Positions 1 to 10,416 are shown, counted from the stretch's first letter. The stretch is 64,000 nt of DNA from Brasenia schreberi (GCA_036023115.1 JAYKKT010000079.1:9189001-9253000), one strand, 5' to 3'. Numbers and translations: made by a program. The notes: a model not told the origin generated them from the sequence alone.

Positions 1-1455
1 CGATTGGTCCACTCCTTCCAGTCGTGTAAGCTCACACACGTGGGAAGAGAGGACAATGGCATCGCCGATGCCCTCTCTTCCTTGGGTTCAGCCCTGAAGG
101 TCGATCCCATTTCAGGGACCAGATCTTTGGAAATATGGCATGCGCCCCATCCATCCACACACGACTTGGATATTTGCCAAAACAACCCAGAGTCTATTGA
201 AAAACCCTGGTTCTATGACATAAAACAATTTTTAGAAAATGGGGGATTCACCGAGGATGCCACATCCAAAGATAGGGCATTCATTCGTAAGATTTCGACC
301 CGATACACCATTCTGGGTGGGGTCTTATACAAAAAGAGTTTTACCGGCATTCTGCTTAGGTGTATCGACCTAGAGGAGGCTAGGATAGTGATGCACGAGT
401 TCCACGATGGAGAATGTGGAGGTCATGTTAATGCCAACATGATGGCGATGAAAATACTTAGAGGGGGCTATTTTTGGTCCACCCTGAAAAAGGATTGTCA
501 CGATCATGTTAGAAAGTGTCATCCATGTCAAGTGCATGGGCACGCCATTCATATCCCTTCATCTGCATTGCATTCCGTGGTCAGCCCCTGGCCATTTACC
601 ATGTGGGCGTTTGACATTGTAGGCCCCATATTTCCGAAGGCCTCGAATGGGCATCGTTTTATTTTAGCAGCCACGGAGTATTTCTCCAAGTGGGTGGAAG
701 CCATTTCCCTAACGAATGTAATGGGGCAACATGTGGTGGCTTTCATCCGGAGGAATATCTTGGCTCGATTTGGGGTTCCACGAGACCTTGTGTCTGATAA
801 TGGTACCCCATTCAAGAACGAGCGGATGGTTAAGTTGTGCAACACGTATGGCATAACTCACCACTTCTCCTCGCCCTACTACCCTCAAGGCAACGGCCAA
901 GCCGAAGCCACAAACAAGACTCTCATTGGTATCATTGAGAAGACCTTAGAGAAGGGTAGGAGGTGGCATGAGAAGCTGGATGAAGCCTTATGGGCTTATA
1001 GGACTTCCATCCGAGCTCCCACGAATGCCACGCCATTCGAATTGGTCTATGGCACAAACGCCATTCTTCCCATTCATACCCAACTGCATTCATTCCATAC
1101 ATCCATTGCACTCGACCTCCCCCTAGAGACGCTTCAGCATGCTAGGATGGCCGAACTAGATTTGCTAGATGAGAGGCGACTCCTTGCCATGGATCATGCT
1201 CGTGCATACCGGCAAAGGATAGCCCGACATTATAGCAAACACATGAGACCTCGCCACTTTGAAGTGGGAGATCTGGTCTTGAAAACCATCCACCATCGTG
1301 GCCCACACCCCCTAGGCAAGTGGCGCCCCAATTGGGATGGACCTTATGTTGTACGAGCAACCACTACGAACAATTCGTATTGGTTGATCGATATAGAAGG
1401 TAGGAATTTAGCAGATCCTATCAATATTCAATACTTAAAGAAGTATCATGTGTAG
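1..1455 (+). CDS. Element A2: 3' part of Tat-type pol (archaeal RNase H end plus integrase), partial
   Basis: Reading frame open from the first base of the window to a TAG at 1453-1455, so the true start lies upstream. The first ~40 residues are the end of an archaeal-type RNase H, with the motif REDNGIADALSSLGSAL carrying the last catalytic Asp. A linker follows, then the integrase zinc module (HEFHDGECGGH ... CHPCQ), then the catalytic core with FDIVGP, SDNGTPF and GQAEATNK supplying the D, D and E residues. A C-terminal region with GDLVLK and WDGPYVV follows, and no chromodomain comes after it. Integrase joins the element cDNA to host DNA in the nucleus. This is the only pol segment of this length in the window without a stop or frameshift, so A2 is probably the youngest copy. 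The lineage assignment rests on the dual RNase H arrangement seen in the intact relative at 19911-21026. Confidence 0.9.
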   Translation, partial: RLVHSFQSCKLTHVGREDNGIADALSSLGSALKVDPISGTRSLEIWHAPHPSTHDLDICQNNPESIEKPWFYDIKQFLENGGFTEDATSKDRAFIRKISTRYTILGGVLYKKSFTGILLRCIDLEEARIVMHEFHDGECGGHVNANMMAMKILRGGYFWSTLKKDCHDHVRKCHPCQVHGHAIHIPSSALHSVVSPWPFTMWAFDIVGPIFPKASNGHRFILAATEYFSKWVEAISLTNVMGQHVVAFIRRNILARFGVPRDLVSDNGTPFKNERMVKLCNTYGITHHFSSPYYPQGNGQAEATNKTLIGIIEKTLEKGRRWHEKLDEALWAYRTSIRAPTNATPFELVYGTNAILPIHTQLHSFHTSIALDLPLETLQHARMAELDLLDERRLLAMDHARAYRQRIARHYSKHMRPRHFEVGDLVLKTIHHRGPHPLGKWRPNWDGPYVVRATTTNNSYWLIDIEGRNLADPINIQYLKKYHV

Positions 1456-2632
1456 GATCTGGATTAAATTCCAGTTTTCGAAAATTTTAGGGATAGCTGC
1501 CCTGAGACATGTGAATAAGGTGCAAAGGCGAACTCGTGTGACCCTAAGTGAGAGAATTCACACTTGTGAAAGAGTGGAGTTTTCAAAATCGTGGTTGCAT
1601 TTCAAAATCCTTCATCTTACAAAGAAGGGCCTAGTTCAACATAGCAAGATACTTGCAAGTAGTACGTGCTATTTCTAAATAGGCTGATCTGGAATGGATC
1701 GAGTGTAGGCTTGGGATAAGTCCTCTCCTCTTCTCTTCTCCTTCCAAAAGGAAAACAAAGGCCCAAAACAAAAGGGAATTTCCCATTTAGAGTCTCTTTC
1801 CAAAAGAAAGAAACCAGACTTCAAAAAGAAAAATCGATTCTCTTATAAAAAAAGAGGGATTAAAAAAAAAATAAAATACTCCCAAAGGGAGACCCTCTAG
1901 GGAAAAAAGGAAAAAGAGGCCAAAAAGCTCAAAAAGAGCAGTTTTCCGCCTTCTATGCCTCAAACCACGGGACGCTTCAGAAGGGACTGTGGTATCTCTT
2001 TCCCATCCCTGGCTTATCCCAAGCTAAAGCATGGTTCATTTCAAGGAATCCTAAAGTAAAAATAGGATTTACTTACTTGAATTTCATCTTGTTTGAGAAT
2101 TCGACGTTTCGAGTAAGTCGTAGGAATTTGAAATGAAGCTTGTTTTCTTATAAAACCTCCGCTAGATAAGCGAGTGTTAAGACTCAAACAAGGGCAAGCA
2201 CGGAGAGCTCGAGATCCTTAGGATCGAGGCTCAAGACAGTTGTCCCTTTTGTAAATAGCTTTTGTAAATAAGTTTTAAAAACCGAACATCGATCAGCATA
2301 GGGTTTTTGCTCACTTGGAGCAGTAGGCCTTGTAAGTCTCTAGAGTTCGACCACACCTGGTCTCTGGGAGGTCGCCACTTTTGGCGCCACACCCATGTCA
2401 TCTGCATTCCACGCATGGTACTTGCATGAACATGATCCCATTTAGGACCAGATTCCATAAGTAAACCCTTTGGCGTGATATCTCCTCCTACCAGAGTTTG
2501 TAAAATTGAGATTTTTGCTAAAATGGGGCGATCCCATATTCTTCGTGGCTAGATCTAGGGAGACATTAAAAGGGGTGTTTGTCATCTTTGCCCTTATCCA
2601 AATCTATTTGGACAAGGCCAAAGAGGGGCATC
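1456..2632 (+). other. Element A2 3' noncoding region with polypurine tract
   Basis: Between the pol stop and the 3' LTR lies about 1.2 kb without a supported gene. It is A-rich around 1735-1925. The same arrangement recurs at 22271-23446 (D2) and 61655-62823 (G). The last bases, GGCCAAAGAGGGGCATC, end directly at the LTR and fit the plus-strand primer tract; the same AAAGAGGGGCATC precedes the LTRs at 23447 and 62824. Confidence 0.8.
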
Positions 2633-3111
2633 TGTAAACACCCCGAAATCCCACGAATTTCTCAAAATCCATCTGGTTTTATACAAGCAGCCCCAAAGGG
2701 CCATTTTGAGTTTGGAAACCCAGGAGCCTTCCAAACAACCCTGTGTATATGTTTTAAACTTTATCTTTCAAAAACATATGATATAGCTTTTGAAAACCCT
2801 TTTAAAACATGTTTTGAAACCCCGAAGTGGCTTGGCCCGATCAAGACAGGACCAGGAGAGCCAAGAAGAGCCCGGAACCGGAGCACCTGTCGAGCCCGGC
2901 GCAGCAACTCTTGTATCTGATTCACACCCCAGGATCTCGAACGTCCAAGACCCTGTTCTTATCAAAATAGCATTTGAAGTCATCTCCGGAAGGCAGAAAC
3001 GGAGGCGGACGACTATGTTGGCGAAGACCCAACGCAGACGGAGTACTGATGCTGTCAGGCCCCGCACGAATCGTCCGTTTCGAACCCAGCTCGAAGGAGT
3101 CAGAGTTCAGT

Positions 3112-3153
3112 TTGGATTGGATCTGGACCATATATATCCAGATTCCAATCCAA
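3112..3153. repeat. Inverted repeat around CCATATATA in A2 LTR
   Basis: TTGGATTGGATCTGGA and TCCAGATTCCAATCCAA form near-perfect arms around CCATATATA. A block of GGATTT repeats follows. The same structure is at 13519-13560 (B), near 23923-23965 (D2), 52195-52238 and near 63298-63340 (G). It could form a hairpin in DNA or be a palindromic protein site; its role is unknown. Confidence 0.75.
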
Positions 3154-3459
3154 ACCCATATGTGGACTTGGATTTGGATTTGGATCCAGAGATCCAATCC
3201 AATATCCATATCCATGGCCCACATCACCTTCTCATAAATGGAGGTGGGGCCCACTTGAAATTCACGTGGGATATTGGGCATGAGAGAGAGTGGGGGTGAA
3301 AAATATCAAGAGTGTTGTATTAAGCTTGACTTGTGTGTCAAGTTTGGGTTTAATCTTGTGGGTTAGCCTAATTGAGTGGGTTTAAGCTTGTAATTAGCTA
3401 AAACCTAACCTAGGGCTGCACCAACATGGGGTGATCAAGGTCTATGGGCCATGCTAAGG

Positions 3460-3850
3460 GAGCTCCTTCACCTAAACCTAACCCAAAATGCCTAAACCTA
3501 GCCTAAACCCCTAATCCACCCCTAATCTGAACCTAATCACCTAACCCACTTCCCTAATCCCGGCCTAATCCCAACCTAATCACCTAACCCACTTCCCTAA
3601 TCCTTCCCTAAACCTAGATTAATTTCCCTAATCCTAGCCTAAACCTAGCCTAAACCACCTAACCTAGCTCACTAAACCTCACCCTAAAACCCAACCACCT
3701 AACCTAGTCCTAAACCACCCTTAGCCCACGATTTTCCCAAACACCTAGTTTTAAAATACCTGGCCCAACCCCATCCAGCCCACCTTATCTACATACTACC
3801 CTACCTAAACCACCTAACCACTACCCACAACCCAACCCTAACCGACCTAC
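3460..3850 (+). promoter_or_regulatory. CCTAA-rich, telomere-like block upstream of the A2 LTR TATA box
   Basis: About 390 bases dominated by irregular CCTAAACC, CCTAATC and CCTAACC units, ending just before the TATA-like motif. It resembles degenerate plant telomere repeat (CCCTAAA) and telo-box motifs but is not a regular heptamer array. Equivalent blocks lie upstream of the TATA motif in A1 (about 6095-6480), B (minus, 12930-13210), D2 (24255-24640) and G (52545-52850 and 63650-63960). Confidence 0.6.
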
Positions 3851-3858
3851 CCATCCCC

Positions 3859-3889
3859 TATTTAAACCCCCCTCATTGTGGGCGGGTTT
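3859..3889 (+). promoter_or_regulatory. TATA-like motif and adjoining GC hairpin of A2 LTR
   Basis: TATTTAAA is followed by AAACCCCCC, a short loop and GGGCGGGTTT, which can pair. The order TATA then C-run then GGGCGGGT is kept in A1 (6492-6526), B (minus, 12765-12795), D2 (24690-24716) and G (52878-52908). The likely transcription start would be at or just past the hairpin. This is inferred by position only. Confidence 0.55.
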
Positions 3890-4583
3890 TCCAAGTGGGA
3901 ACCACTCTCCACTCCCAGCCGGGCCCTCTCCTTCTTCCATCTTCCATCCAGCCGTGACCACTCCCTAGCCGCTCCAGCTCCTCCACCAGCCGCCACCTGC
4001 TCCGCCACCTTCCCTCTTCCGTCCACCACCACTGCCCCCCAGCTGGACGCCACCATCTTCCCCCAACTCCACCAGCCGACAGCCACCTGCCCGCCACTCT
4101 CCCACTCCATCCGCCACTCCTTCCCATTCGGTAAGTCCCCCTAACTCCCTCAAAACCACTCTCTACCACCTCTCCACTCTTAGCCACCCATCTTCCCCTT
4201 AGCTCCACCTCTTTGCCGCCACCATCTAAGCCTAGCCGAACCTAGGATAACCCAAGTGGCTGGCCACTACTCAGCCACCATCTCCCATTCGGCCAACCCC
4301 CCCCCCCCTAGGTGTCTTCTTTGGCCTTCCCACTAGCTCACCTTTTAGGTCCAGTTTCCCTAAGTACCTAACTTCCCTAGTGACCCTAAGACCCACTTGC
4401 TCAGCCACTCTAAACTCCCTACTTGGAGGCGCCGCCCACTTGCCACCGGTCCCCTTCGAGGCGTCCATCCCGCGCCCCATTTGCAGCCGGCCAGCACCCT
4501 TGAGCACATACCTTCGCGGAGCTCCCGTTTGCAGCCCAAAGCCAAGGCCACGCTCAAGCAAGACCTCTACGGACCAGCTACTC

Positions 4584-4589
4584 GTAAGT
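4584..4589 (+). promoter_or_regulatory. Splice-donor-like GTAAGT in LTR leader
   Basis: GTAAGT after GGACCAGCTACTC, about 720 bases downstream of the TATA motif. The same hexamer stands at the matching place in A1 (7389), B (minus, 11897-11902), D2 3' LTR (25582), D1 (27224) and the very diverged LTR of C (31843); G has ATAAGT. Conservation across diverged LTRs suggests use as a 5' splice site, but no transcript evidence is available. Confidence 0.45.
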
Positions 4590-4820
4590 GTCTAAACTCG
4601 GTCTTTAGTCGTACACTTGCTTGAAATTCAATTTGATACGGGGTTGTAATAACGGAGCATAGTCTCCCCCCGCTTGTAATAACGTGGCTTGGCACAACCA
4701 CACACGTGCACTCTCTTAGTCGTGCACAATTTTGAACACACACGGAACTAATCAGCCCCTAATATATAAGTGTACGTATATATTTCATTTCCGAAGGGTT
4801 TTGTTTAAGTTGGGTGCGTT

Positions 4821-5400
4821 GTCTTTCAATTCGAACACTCTCACACACATTGAGCTTTCGCTCTTATTTGAAAGACCCAAGTAAGGGCCGACCTATACTA
4901 TTTGGGTTTCATTTCATGTCGTGTGAGTAAGTCTTTCAATTCGAACACTCTCACACACATTGAGCTTTCGCTCTTATTTGAAAGACCCAAGTAAGGGCCG
5001 ACCTATACTATTTGGGTTTCATTTCATGTCGTGTGAGTAAGTCTTTCAATTCGAACACTCTCACACACATTGAGCTTTCGCTCTTATTTGAAAGACCCAA
5101 GTAAGGGCCGACCTATACTATTTGGGTTTCATTTCATGTCGTGTGAGTAAGTCTTTCAATTCAAGCACTTTCACACACATTGAGCCTTCGCTCTTACTCC
5201 CAAGACCTTAGTCAAGGCCATATTGCAGTTATATTTGGGTTTCATTTATGTCGTGTGTGTAGTACTTCAATTCAAGCACTCTCACACACATTGAGCCTTC
5301 GCTCTTACTCCCAAGACCTTAGTCAAGGCCATACTGCAATTTATATTTGGGTTTAATTTCATGTCGTGTGTGTAAGTCTTTCAATTCAAACACGCACCCA
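4821..5400 (+). repeat. 110-bp tandem repeat array inside A2 LTR
   Basis: Units start at 4821, 4931, 5041 and 5151, exactly 110 bases apart, with two more diverged units to about 5400. Each unit carries GTCTTTCAATTC, ACACACATTGAGC, TTCGCTCTTA, an AAGACC...AAGGCC segment and a GTCGTGTG end. The first three are almost identical. Related arrays are in B (minus, about 11180-11680), D2 (about 25840-26400), D1 (about 27350-27560) and G (about 53780-54100). Confidence 0.85.
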
Positions 5401-6046
5401 CATTGAGCCTTCGCTCTTATTTGCAAGACCCGAGTAAGGGCTCATATACATAAGATATATACGTATCTCCCTTCGGTTATTTCCCTTCGGTTATTTCCCT
5501 TCGGTTATTTCCCTTCTGTTATTTCCCTTCAGCATTGTCTTTACATTTCGGGTTTTCCCTTCGGAGTAGCGTGAGTTTGCATTGCATCTACGCCATACCA
5601 CGAGGTAGGACGCATATTGCATCGAAGCAACCCCCGCTCGAATTCGCCCATGTAGTGGAGTGTTCATAACACACAAACTAGGCGACCCAAAAAGGGATAA
5701 AAGAAAAGACTTAGGCACGTGCAAATCCACGTGATCTAAAACATGCAATCGCATCTTAAAAACCCGAAATAGACACCTCGAACCGTTTCGTAGACTTTCT
5801 CCCCAAAAACTCGATTTTTGCAAAAGCGTACAGACTGACCCTTGCGCATCGGTGCAAGAAGGTCTGCGACGACAAGAGCTCACTTGCTCACAGTCGCCAC
5901 GTTTAGAAGTCAGTGTTAATATATCTTCGCTAGCTTAAGTAAGCTAGCTGGCACGCCCTATTTGTATATATAGGCCTTAGACGCACGATAAGATCCACTC
6001 CAAGCCACGAAAGAGGCGAAGAGGCGGGGATTTTCGCGCGTCTACA

Positions 6047-8298
6047 ACCAACATGAGGTGATCAAGGTCTATGGGCCATGCTAAGGGAGCTCCCTCACCT
6101 AAACCTAACCCAAAACGCCTAATCCTAGCCTAAACCCCTAATCCACCCCTAATCTGGACCTAATCACCTAACCCACTTCCCTAATCCTGGCCTAATCCCA
6201 ACCTAATCACCTAACCCACTTCCCTAATCCTTCCCTAAACCTAGATTAATTTCCCTAATCCTAGCCTAAACCTAGCCTAATCACCTAACCTAGCTCACTA
6301 AACCTAACCCTAAAACCCAACCACCTAACCTAGCCCTAAACCCCTAAACCACCCTTAGCCCACAATCTACCCAAACCCCTAGTTTCAAAATATCTGGCCC
6401 AACCCTTTCCAACCCACCTTATCTACATACCACCCTACCTAAACCACCTAACCACTACCCCAAGCCCAGCCCTAACCGACCTACCCATCCCCTATTTAAA
6501 CCCCTCCCCTTTGGGGGCGGGTTTTGAAGCTAGAAGGCCCTCACATCAGCCCAGCCGATTCCACTCTCCACCTGCCCGCCTGTTCCACTCTCCACCTGCT
6601 CCACTCTCCACCTGCTCCACCAGCTCTACCTGCACCGCCACCTTCCCTCTTCCATCCACCACCATTCCCCAGCCGGACGCCACCACCTTCACCCAATCGA
6701 ACCAGCCGAGCTCCCATCCACACCCGGCTTCTCCTTGCCTTCCACCGCCTCTCCCCATTCGGTAAGTACCCTGCACCTTACCTAGCCCCTTCTCTACTCA
6801 CCACCATACCATCACCTTACCCACCCAACAGCCCCTCGCCGCCATCACTCCCACTCGGCCCAACCTTAGCCGCCCCAACCGTTTGCTCCCTACCTAACTC
6901 ACCTCAACCATACCCGGCCACCCTATTAGATTTCCTAAGACTTGCCCGTGACACTCCCTTAAACCTACTATTCCCACTATCACCTAGCCCCATCCCCTAG
7001 CTAGCTACCGGCCCATACTCCAGCATTAGTCACCCTAGCAGCCCGCCACCACCACTTTAACTTAGCCGAACCTAGCACAACTCAAACGACCGGCCACTAC
7101 CTTCCCCTAAGTGTCCCATTCGGCCTTCCCACAAACTCTCCTTTAGGTCCAGTTTCCCTAAACACTCAACTCCCCTAGTGACCTTAAAAACTCACTTGTT
7201 CAGCCCCTTTAACCCCCCCACCTCGAGGCGACATCCACTTGCAACCGGCCACCTTTGAGGCGCCTATCCCGCGCCCCACTTGCAGCCGGCCAGCACCTTT
7301 AATCACCTATCTTCGCGGAGCTCCCGTTTGCAGCCCAAGGTGAAGGCCAAGCCCACGCTCAAGCAAGACCTCTACGGACCAGCTACTCGTAAGTGTCTAA
7401 ACTCAGTCTTCAGTTGTATACTTGCTTGAGATTCAATTTGATACGGGGTTGTAATAACGGAGCATAGTCTCCCCCCGCTTGTAATAACGTGGCTTGGCAC
7501 AACCACACACGTGCACTCTCTTAGTCGTGCACGATTTTGAACACACACGGGCCTAATCAGCCCCTAATACATAAGTGTATATATATACTTTCATTTTCGA
7601 AGGGTTTTGTTTAAGTTGGGTGTGTAAGTCTTTCAATTCAAGCACGCACCCACATTGAGCCTTCGCTCTTATTTGCAAGACCCGAGTAAGGGCTCCTATA
7701 CATAATCTATATACATATCTCCCTTCGGTTATTTCCCTTCGGTTATTTCCCTTCGATTATTTCCCTTCAGTCATTTCCCTTCAGTATTGTCTTTACATTT
7801 CGGTTTTTCCCTTTGGAGTAGCGTGAGTTTGCATTGCATCTACGCCATACCACGAGGTAGGACGCATATTGCATCGAAGCAAGCCCCGCTCAAATTCGCC
7901 CATGTAGTGGAGTGTTCATAACACACAAACTAGGTGTTCCGAAAAGGGATAAAAGAAAAGACTTAGGCACGTGCAAATCCACGCGATCTAAAATATGCAA
8001 TCGCATCTTAAAGACCCGAAATAGACACCTCGAACCGCTTCATAGACTTTCTCTCCCAAAACTCGATTTTTGCAAAGCATACAGACTGACCCTTGCGCAT
8101 CGGTGCAAGAAGGTCTGCGACGACAAGAGCTTACTTGCTCACAGTCGCCAAGTTTAGAAGTCAGTGTTAAAAATATCTTCGCTAGCTTAAGTAAGCTAGC
8201 TGGCACGCCCTGTTTGCATACATAGGCCTTAGACACACGAGAGGATCCGCTCCAAGCCCTGAAAAGGATGAAGAGGCGGGGATTTTCGCGCGTCTACA
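6047..8298 (+). repeat. Element A1 LTR, right-hand remainder
   Basis: Begins inside an LTR (CCAACATGAGGTGATC, matching 3420 in A2) and runs to a TCTACA end at 8298, with TATA motif 6493-6500, GTAAGT at 7389 and the U5 hairpin and palindrome near 8085-8205. It differs from the A2 LTR by many substitutions and has no long 110-bp array, so it is not a recent duplicate of A2. Best read as the LTR into which A2 inserted; its left part should lie to the left of A2 off-window. A proline-rich frame at 6524-7000 in the C-rich leader is not considered a gene. The next five bases ACGCA (8299-8303) are the predicted target duplication of A1 in element B. Confidence 0.75.
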
Positions 8299-10416
8299 AC
8301 GCATTCCCATCGTATCCAGTGATAATGATGGGGCTTGGGTTCACTGAAGTCAAGGTGACTCCGATTTTATACGCCACATGAAGTGGAAGGATGTTGAACC
8401 CTCCTCCCCTATCGACTAGGCACCTGTCTAGAGAGTGGTTATTCAGAACCACCTCGATATGTAGGGCCTCGTTATGGGACTCGTAGGGTCTATCTACATC
8501 ATCTTCTGAAAAAGTGATGGGTGATTTTGCTCCTAATAAAGCCACTTGGGAAGATAGGGATTTCGGACTTATGTTCGAATCAACCTTGGCTCTTTCTAGA
8601 ATTTTCTCTAGCACGAGTCTATGCCTAGGCGAGGTTTGTATAAGCTCTAGGATAGACATGTGGATAGGAATCTTTGAAAGGTGGTTTTCGAAGTCATAAG
8701 GATTTAGGATGACTTTATCTGCTTTTGGCAAAACTCCAGGGATACATGCTTTTGAGGGGCCAGGCACACTAACCACCTTTTTAGCACTTTGTAGGTGCGG
8801 GGGTTGATAGATCCTCCCGGATCTAGTCACTTCCCACACGACCAGCCTAGGGTTCACGCTAAATTTGGCTCTAAGGATGAGTTGAGGAGCACCTTCAAGT
8901 TTCAAAACAGGTTTGGCCGGGGATTCAGCCTTTGGTGGTCCCCGGATGACAACTTGAGTGAGCTTCTTGTATAGTACAAGAATGGGCACACAAGTGGGTC
9001 GACCAGACTCAGGTTTTTGTACTAGTTCCTTAGAAAAGGTGAGGGTACATACCTCCTTTCCTTTCCCACTGCCACTGGCGTGCTTGGGAAAGGGTTCTTT
9101 GAAGATAGCTTGAGGTGGCTCAGGTTCCGCAGTGACCTAGAGTCGTCCCTCCGCTATCAAGTTCTCCATTTTATTTAAAAGGGAGAAACAGCGTTTGGTA
9201 TCATGGCCTTTGAGCCGATGATACTTACAAAATCGATTTAAATACCCCCCTTTGGAAGTGACTCCTTCAGGGATTTCGGGGAGTTCTATCATGCCTTGGG
9301 CAAGTAGGAGGTCTAGGACCTCCAACACAGGTTGCCCCAGCGGAGTGTACTCCCGTTTTTCAACCGGTTTTTGAAAGGTTCACTCCCTTTTGTTTTCTAG
9401 TTTTTCAAAATTTTTGGAAGTGCCTGCCACGCCTGGATCCACCCAGATACTGGCGATTTTATGGGGTTTTGCCCCTTTGTCCATCGTGGGTAGCCCATAA
9501 GTGATGGGCTTTTCCAAGCGGGTTTTAGAAACGGCACTTCCTTTCCATAAGTGATCGTATGTCCCTTTTCTCAAATTCGTTTCAAAAAGGGAGGCCTTTT
9601 CGATCAACTTATGGAAAGTTGAGATCTCATGGAGCGAGAGAAGGGTTTTTAACTCACTTTTAAAGTTATCCAGGATGAGCATGACTGCGCATCCTTCGGA
9701 TATGGGCTCTCGCACTTGGCCCAAAAGTGACCCCCATCGTATAATGAAGGCATGTACGTCTTCGTTCATGCCTTGCTTTGTATCCCTTAAGGTATTCAGA
9801 GTCGGCGTAACTTCTACGTTGTGTACAAATCTTCAAAAGTAGCGAACTGGCTTAAGTCGCAGAAAGCCAGCCATTTGGCAGTTGTGCCTTTAAGGGATAA
9901 AGGAAACCAATACACCCATTTCATCGAGTCCTTTTTCTTCTTATGGGCTCGACGCGAGAAAAGTTGCAAGTGAGACCTAGGGTCTCCCATGCCGTCATAT
10001 CGATGGAAGTTCGGTATTTCATCGTCACTGTATGTTTCGTAATCCATAGGAAGGAAATCAGACAGGGCGTAGTTTCTTTTCTCTTTGTTTTGCCCTTTCA
10101 GTAGCTGCTGTAGGGCTTTACGGTCCTTTTGTGTGAAGGACTCGTGGTATTGGTTGCCTTCCATTACGGAGGCCTCTTTGTGCTTGCGAGGTTTTTCAGA
10201 TTTTTTCTTGGGCCTTTGTTCACCGTTTGATGAACAGGAATCGCCTACTTCAGCCTCTTGGCTGAGAGCATCGATTTTGGCCTCAAACTCCCTTCTCAGG
10301 TCCTCTATCTCGTCTAGTTTGATTTTGTTTTTGAAAATCCTCCTAGAGTGAGAACTTGACGCGCATGAGCCTTGGCTCGACACTTCACTTGGGTTGGATT
10401 TTGACATGCTTTTCAA
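8299..10416 (-). pseudogene. Element B gag-protease, 3'-interrupted and decayed
   Basis: On the minus strand from the start near 10407 (MSKSNPSEVSS) through a retrotransposon gag domain (WVYWFPLSLKGT, about 9890-9950), a zinc-knuckle-like CKYHRLKGHDTKRC (about 9190-9235) and an aspartic-protease-like segment (CLVDRGGGFNILPLH near 8390-8435). Gag packages the RNA; protease would cleave the polyprotein. A deletion of about 25 bases near 9825 shifts the frame compared with D2 and G, and a TAG follows the zinc knuckle (EGRL then stop, near 9135). The protease gene is cut at 8299, where the LTR of A1 is joined, so the rest of pol should lie left of A1, outside the window. Confidence 0.85.

Larger units (their letters stand above)
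2633..6046 (+). repeat. Element A2 3' LTR (complete, about 3.4 kb)
   Basis: Starts TGTAAACACC after the purine tract and ends TCTACA, so the ends are TG and CA. In order it holds an inverted repeat (3112-3153), a CCTAA-rich telomere-like block (about 3460-3850), a TATA-like TATTTAAA (3859-3866), a GC hairpin (3864-3889), a C-rich leader, a GTAAGT site (4584-4589), a 110-bp tandem array (4821-5400), short TTATTTCCCTTCGG repeats (about 5470-5530), a U5 hairpin (5831-5866) and the palindrome GCTAGCTTAAGTAAGCTAGC (5929-5948). The following five bases ACCAA (6047-6051) belong to the LTR of A1, whose sequence at this point reads GCACCAACATG in related LTRs, so A2 appears to have inserted there with ACCAA as the target duplication. 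Confidence 0.88.

Noticed and set aside
2974..3299. Frames rich in IQIQIQ or DLDLDLD in U3 (also near 13435, 23825, 52076, 63241)
   Set aside because: They result from the GGATTT repeat and inverted repeat, on both strands.
3460..3850. True interstitial telomere
   Set aside because: Units are irregular (CCTAATC, CCTAACC, CCTAAACC), and the block recurs at the same place in every LTR.
3862..4208. Glycine/tryptophan-rich minus-strand frames (and similar ones near 12604-12960, 24636-24945, 52800-53228)
   Set aside because: They are the reverse of the C-rich LTR leader; they recur with different frames in each LTR and have no domain.
4821..5400. CRISPR-like array
   Set aside because: The 110-base units are head-to-tail repeats with no unique spacers, in a plant LTR.
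6524..7000. 158-residue proline-rich frame, possible cell-wall protein
   Set aside because: It lies in the leader of the A1 LTR, has no signal peptide, and the matching region in A2, D2 and G is not open in the same frame.
6047..8298. Recent tandem duplication of the A2 LTR
   Set aside because: The two differ by many substitutions and in repeat number, and the join falls at a likely insertion site ACCAA within an LTR.
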